From Chitinophaga sp. XS-30 (GTDB lineage: Bacteria > Bacteroidota > Bacteroidia > Chitinophagales > Chitinophagaceae), in NCBI RefSeq assembly GCF_008086345.1, contig NZ_CP043006.1, forward strand, positions 1,920,032 through 1,984,031: a stretch of DNA of 64,000 bases, read 5' to 3'. Positions 61,086 to 64,000 of the stretch are shown piece by piece; the first letter of the stretch is position 1, and each line of letters begins with the position of its first letter. The notes beneath the pieces were generated by a model. It had not been told where the DNA came from. It made no database searches and worked only from the letters and a program-made list of their open reading frames with translations. The position numbers and the translations under genes were made by a program.

Positions 61086-64000
61086 TTAGAATTTGAATGA
61101 TATTTCACCGGAAACGCTGACCGGTTCACGTAAGGTCCTGACGTCACCGGTGACCCGGTTAAGCACCCGGTTACGCAAATTGAACACATTATAAGCGCGT
61201 ACGGAGAACCGGATCTTTTTCCTGATCTCTTTCGCTACCTGTAAATGAAAATTCATGTAAAACGGGTCCGAGCCTTCGGAATCTTTTGCGTCGTATAGTC
61301 CCAATGCGGTGTAGATCGGGTCTGTGTCTGCATGGGGCCCGAACACGTAATAGTTGCTTTGCAGATCTGCATATCCCAGCGGCATTTGACTGCTGCCGAG
61401 GCTTTTGCGTTGCCGGGTAATGAACATGTCAGCGGATATGTTCACGATAAAGCCCAGTTTTGGTATATGCGTAGTAGTATTGAGTTTGCTGGTGAGTGAC
61501 CAGTATTTGTAGCTGGTAGCCGGGTAAACGCCGAACATCACATTGTACAGGGTCTGCAGGTCTGCTTCCGCGAATTTGAGCCGCTGGTTACTGTTGCTGA
61601 AATCGCTGAAACTGAAGCTGGATACCAGTGAGAAACTGGTCTGTATGGATCTAATTTTCTTTGTGCTGATGAACCATTCTACGCCGATATCATTGCTGGA
61701 TGTACCATTCGTGACCTTGTTATATTTCATAGCGGCGCTCAGTTTGGTAGTCACGCTGTCTGTCTGCCAATACACCAGCTTGTTGTTCTCGATCTTGTAA
61801 TCATATACCGGCAGCCGGAATGTTTGAAACTGGTCGGCGGTTGTGAAACCATCCCGGTTGCGTTTATAATACAGGAATAATGAACTGCTGATCCGGGCAT
61901 CCTTGTATTTCAGGCCGCCTTCCAACTGGCTTGCTCTCATCGGTTTCAGCGCGCTGTTGTCCGGCAGCAGTTTCTCCGTGTACACGAGGAATACACGTTT
62001 GGCGGGATCGGCATCATATACCTGCAGAACCGGCAGGTCAAAATAAATGGGTGAAGGATAGCGATAAGCCATGGTCGGAGCCTTGGTGGCCAGACCATAT
62101 CCAAAGGTCACCTGCCACGTTTTGTTCAGGGAATAAGCCATATTCAAACGGGGTTGCAAAGTGCCCTGACCGTTCTGCACATCATACCGGAGGCCCGCGT
62201 TCGTGGTTAAAGTACGCCCTGATACCATCAACTCGAAATTGTCCTGCAGGAAGTAGCCGCTGTTGATGATGGCAGGCATCAGGTCGAAGCTGTAGGGGCG
62301 CTCATTCTGATAATTCAGGTTGGCGAAGCGCGGTGCTTCGGGATTTACGACCACTCCCTTACCGCCGTTGTTGGAGATATACAGATTTGCACCTGCGCTG
62401 AGCTGATGCAGTACCTTTCCTGTGCTGGCCTCCCCGCTGAAGACGAGGTTGCCGTTGAAGTTTTCCGGTTCTCCAAGAATATGATCTATTGAAGTGAAGA
62501 TGCCGGGGGTGTAATATCCTTCATAGATACCGGTGGTGTCTTTATCCGCCATGGGGCGGGGATCGCTGTTGAATGCATATTGCGTATAGGATTCCTGGTG
62601 GCCTTTGCTGTAACCCATGCTGAGGCTGATTCGTTTCAGGTAGTCATGTTGTATGGTAAAAGCGGTACGGTTTGATATGCGGATATTCCGGCTCCTGATA
62701 AATGTTTTCTTCTCTCTGATATCTTCAGGGTCCACCTTTATATCATCATTACGGAAACTGTAATCGACGGAAATGGTGTTTTTGATATTCTCCCCGAAGT
62801 GGTCGGTCCACATAAGCCCAAGATTTGTGCGGGCGTACGTTTGCAGATTTGTGACGGGATTCTCGTTGCTTCGCAGATAATTGGCGGAGAGGTTCAGTGC
62901 ACCCCATTTCCTGCCCAGCGCCAGTCCTTTCGAAAGTGAATATTGCGAAGAATATCCGCTGATGCCAATGCCCAATTGTAATTTGTTTTTACCCGCCTGC
63001 CGGTCTATGATCACGGCGCCGTTGGTGATGTCGCCGTATTGCGCGGGGGCAACGCCGGATATCACTTCTATCCGCTCGATGTTATTTACCGGGATATCCC
63101 GCAGATCGAGACCGGTAAATGGAACATCAAAGCTGCCGTAACCTGCCTGTGAAATAAGGCTTCCGCCGTACTTTCCGATACTCTTTGTCTGCATGTTGGC
63201 ATTGTTGGAAAGCAGGATGTCGTCAATGATAAATGCAGTGCCGAGAGAGTTGTTCATCGCTGCGCCGGCGTTGGCGCTCGTACGCAATGTAAGTGTCTGC
63301 ACTTCATGCAGATTGGGCGCTTTGATCTCTTTGCCGGGGAGGTTGTTCAGTATATCGGCCATGCTGAATGCCTGGGACTGCTCGATGGATTCACGGTCGA
63401 ATACCACGGAAGAATTGGATTGCTGTGCTTTCTGTACACCGGTTACCTGTACGCCTTCGAGAGAAAGGCTGAGGTCCTGCAGCCGGAAAAGCTGCATTTG
63501 CCCATATTCTTTTTGTTCGACCAGTCTTTCCTCTGTTCGTTTCCCGACGTATGTTACCGTAATGCGTGCCACTGTGATATGCGGCGGTACCTGCAGCCGG
63601 AAAGTACCCTCGTTGCTGGTGGTCAGCAGGCTGCCGGTTTCCCTGACCTTCACGGAAGCAAACTCAAGCGGCTGATCTTTTTCATCCAGCACTTTCCCGG
63701 TCAGCACTTGCGGTTCCGCCGCCTTTTCTGCCAGCGGAGCATGGGCTGCTGTTACGTTCTGTTCCCTGGGTTTGTATATCAGCACCCGGGAGCCATTTAC
63801 CCGGAAGGTGAAGCCGCTTCCTCTCAGGAGGTTGTCAAGAATATGCTGTATGCTTTTCTGCCTGGCGGCGTATGCTTTTACCCGCACCTGCCGCAGCTCA
63901 AGGGGATTATAAGTGAGGTTCAAACCTGTGGCGCCGGCCAGCTGACGGAGGGCTTCGTCCAGGGTACCTGCTTTAATCCCGATGTTATAACGTTCGCTCT
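61086..64000 (-). CDS. TonB-dependent receptor with STN domain (5' end outside window)
   Basis: The reading frame is open through the right edge, so the N-terminus and signal peptide are missing; about 970 codons are visible. An STN domain occupies the first visible segment (ERYNIGIKAGTLDEALRQLA onward), followed by a carboxypeptidase-regulatory-like domain (VLTGKVLDEKDQPLEFASV), a plug (NNIERIEVISGVAPAQYGD) and a barrel ending SGEISFKF. The STN domain suggests signalling to a sigma/anti-sigma pair, which would lie right of the window. The pattern is of a siderophore- or cofactor-type receptor rather than SusC, since it lacks the long SusC plug extension and SusD partner. Confidence 0.93.
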   Translation of the reverse strand, partial: SERYNIGIKAGTLDEALRQLAGATGLNLTYNPLELRQVRVKAYAARQKSIQHILDNLLRGSGFTFRVNGSRVLIYKPREQNVTAAHAPLAEKAAEPQVLTGKVLDEKDQPLEFASVKVRETGSLLTTSNEGTFRLQVPPHITVARITVTYVGKRTEERLVEQKEYGQMQLFRLQDLSLSLEGVQVTGVQKAQQSNSSVVFDRESIEQSQAFSMADILNNLPGKEIKAPNLHEVQTLTLRTSANAGAAMNNSLGTAFIIDDILLSNNANMQTKSIGKYGGSLISQAGYGSFDVPFTGLDLRDIPVNNIERIEVISGVAPAQYGDITNGAVIIDRQAGKNKLQLGIGISGYSSQYSLSKGLALGRKWGALNLSANYLRSNENPVTNLQTYARTNLGLMWTDHFGENIKNTISVDYSFRNDDIKVDPEDIREKKTFIRSRNIRISNRTAFTIQHDYLKRISLSMGYSKGHQESYTQYAFNSDPRPMADKDTTGIYEGYYTPGIFTSIDHILGEPENFNGNLVFSGEASTGKVLHQLSAGANLYISNNGGKGVVVNPEAPRFANLNYQNERPYSFDLMPAIINSGYFLQDNFELMVSGRTLTTNAGLRYDVQNGQGTLQPRLNMAYSLNKTWQVTFGYGLATKAPTMAYRYPSPIYFDLPVLQVYDADPAKRVFLVYTEKLLPDNSALKPMRASQLEGGLKYKDARISSSLFLYYKRNRDGFTTADQFQTFRLPVYDYKIENNKLVYWQTDSVTTKLSAAMKYNKVTNGTSSNDIGVEWFISTKKIRSIQTSFSLVSSFSFSDFSNSNQRLKFAEADLQTLYNVMFGVYPATSYKYWSLTSKLNTTTHIPKLGFIVNISADMFITRQRKSLGSSQMPLGYADLQSNYYVFGPHADTDPIYTALGLYDAKDSEGSDPFYMNFHLQVAKEIRKKIRFSVRAYNVFNLRNRVLNRVTGDVRTLREPVSVSGEISFKF

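Noticed and set aside
1..64000. CRISPR arrays, tRNA or rRNA genes, insertion sequences, prophage
   Set aside because: No evenly spaced identical repeats, tRNA-like cloverleaf, rRNA sequence, transposase or phage structural gene was found by reading both strands; weak tRNA-like structures cannot be fully excluded without a covariance search.

Overview
The window looks like chromosome from a Bacteroidota bacterium, most likely a Chitinophagaceae member close to Chitinophaga. This is inferred from two SusC/SusD pairs, an ECF sigma factor with a FecR-type anti-sigma factor feeding an STN-containing SusC, TAnnTTTG promoter elements, no clear Shine-Dalgarno pattern, and a GH144-type glucanase. I see no rRNA, tRNA, CRISPR array, insertion sequence or prophage.

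Layout. 1-394: repeat- and hairpin-containing leader. 395-13643: a polysaccharide utilization locus (sulfatase, ECF sigma, FecR, SusC with STN, SusD, GH144-like enzyme, GH95 alpha-L-fucosidase, alginate-lyase-fold lyase). 13703-19807: a self-contained locus of a second ECF sigma factor, a membrane TPR protein that looks like its anti-sigma factor, a secreted PKD/beta-barrel protein, and a secreted, membrane-anchored TPR-CHAT protease. 19808-23528: MarR regulator, mannonate dehydratase, glycerate 2-kinase and a small periplasmic protein. 23794-28189: two secreted amidohydrolase-family proteins, partly degenerate. 28314-33492: housekeeping genes (rhodanese, TyrRS, cobalamin adenosyltransferase, ABC ATPase, GatC, TrpRS, deoxynucleoside kinase). 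33813-36619: an outer-membrane protein pair, one with a ComEA-like helix-hairpin-helix domain. 37463-42140: a second SusC/SusD pair behind a long repeat-rich leader. 42398-45142: DUF3467, malate/lactate-type dehydrogenase, aspartokinase. 45292-51763: an error-prone polymerase pair (DinB, accessory DnaE), an SdpI-like protein, a four-helix membrane protein and a self-cleaving S24/XRE repressor. 51913-52530: an MNT/HepT toxin-antitoxin pair whose toxin gene is frameshifted. 52532-55754: PdeM nuclease and Lhr-like helicase of the ligase-associated DNA damage response. 55875-56690: TauE/SafE permease. 57013-64000: an operon of TonB receptor, DUF4876 lipoprotein, DUF6850 barrel and di-heme peroxidase, running off the right edge.

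How parts work together. In the first locus, SusC with its STN domain probably senses ligand and signals through FecR to the sigma factor, while sulfatase, fucosidase, glucanase and lyase act on a fucosylated, probably sulfated, uronate-containing glycan; mannonate dehydratase could then process uronate downstream. A perfect LacI-type operator in front of the fucosidase suggests a second control layer. The dinB and S24-repressor promoters share a TGCTAA/TTAGCA motif, which suggests a small damage-inducible mutagenesis regulon. The most unusual block is the sigma/anti-sigma/PKD/CHAT locus, read here as an envelope-facing protease system with dedicated transcriptional control.
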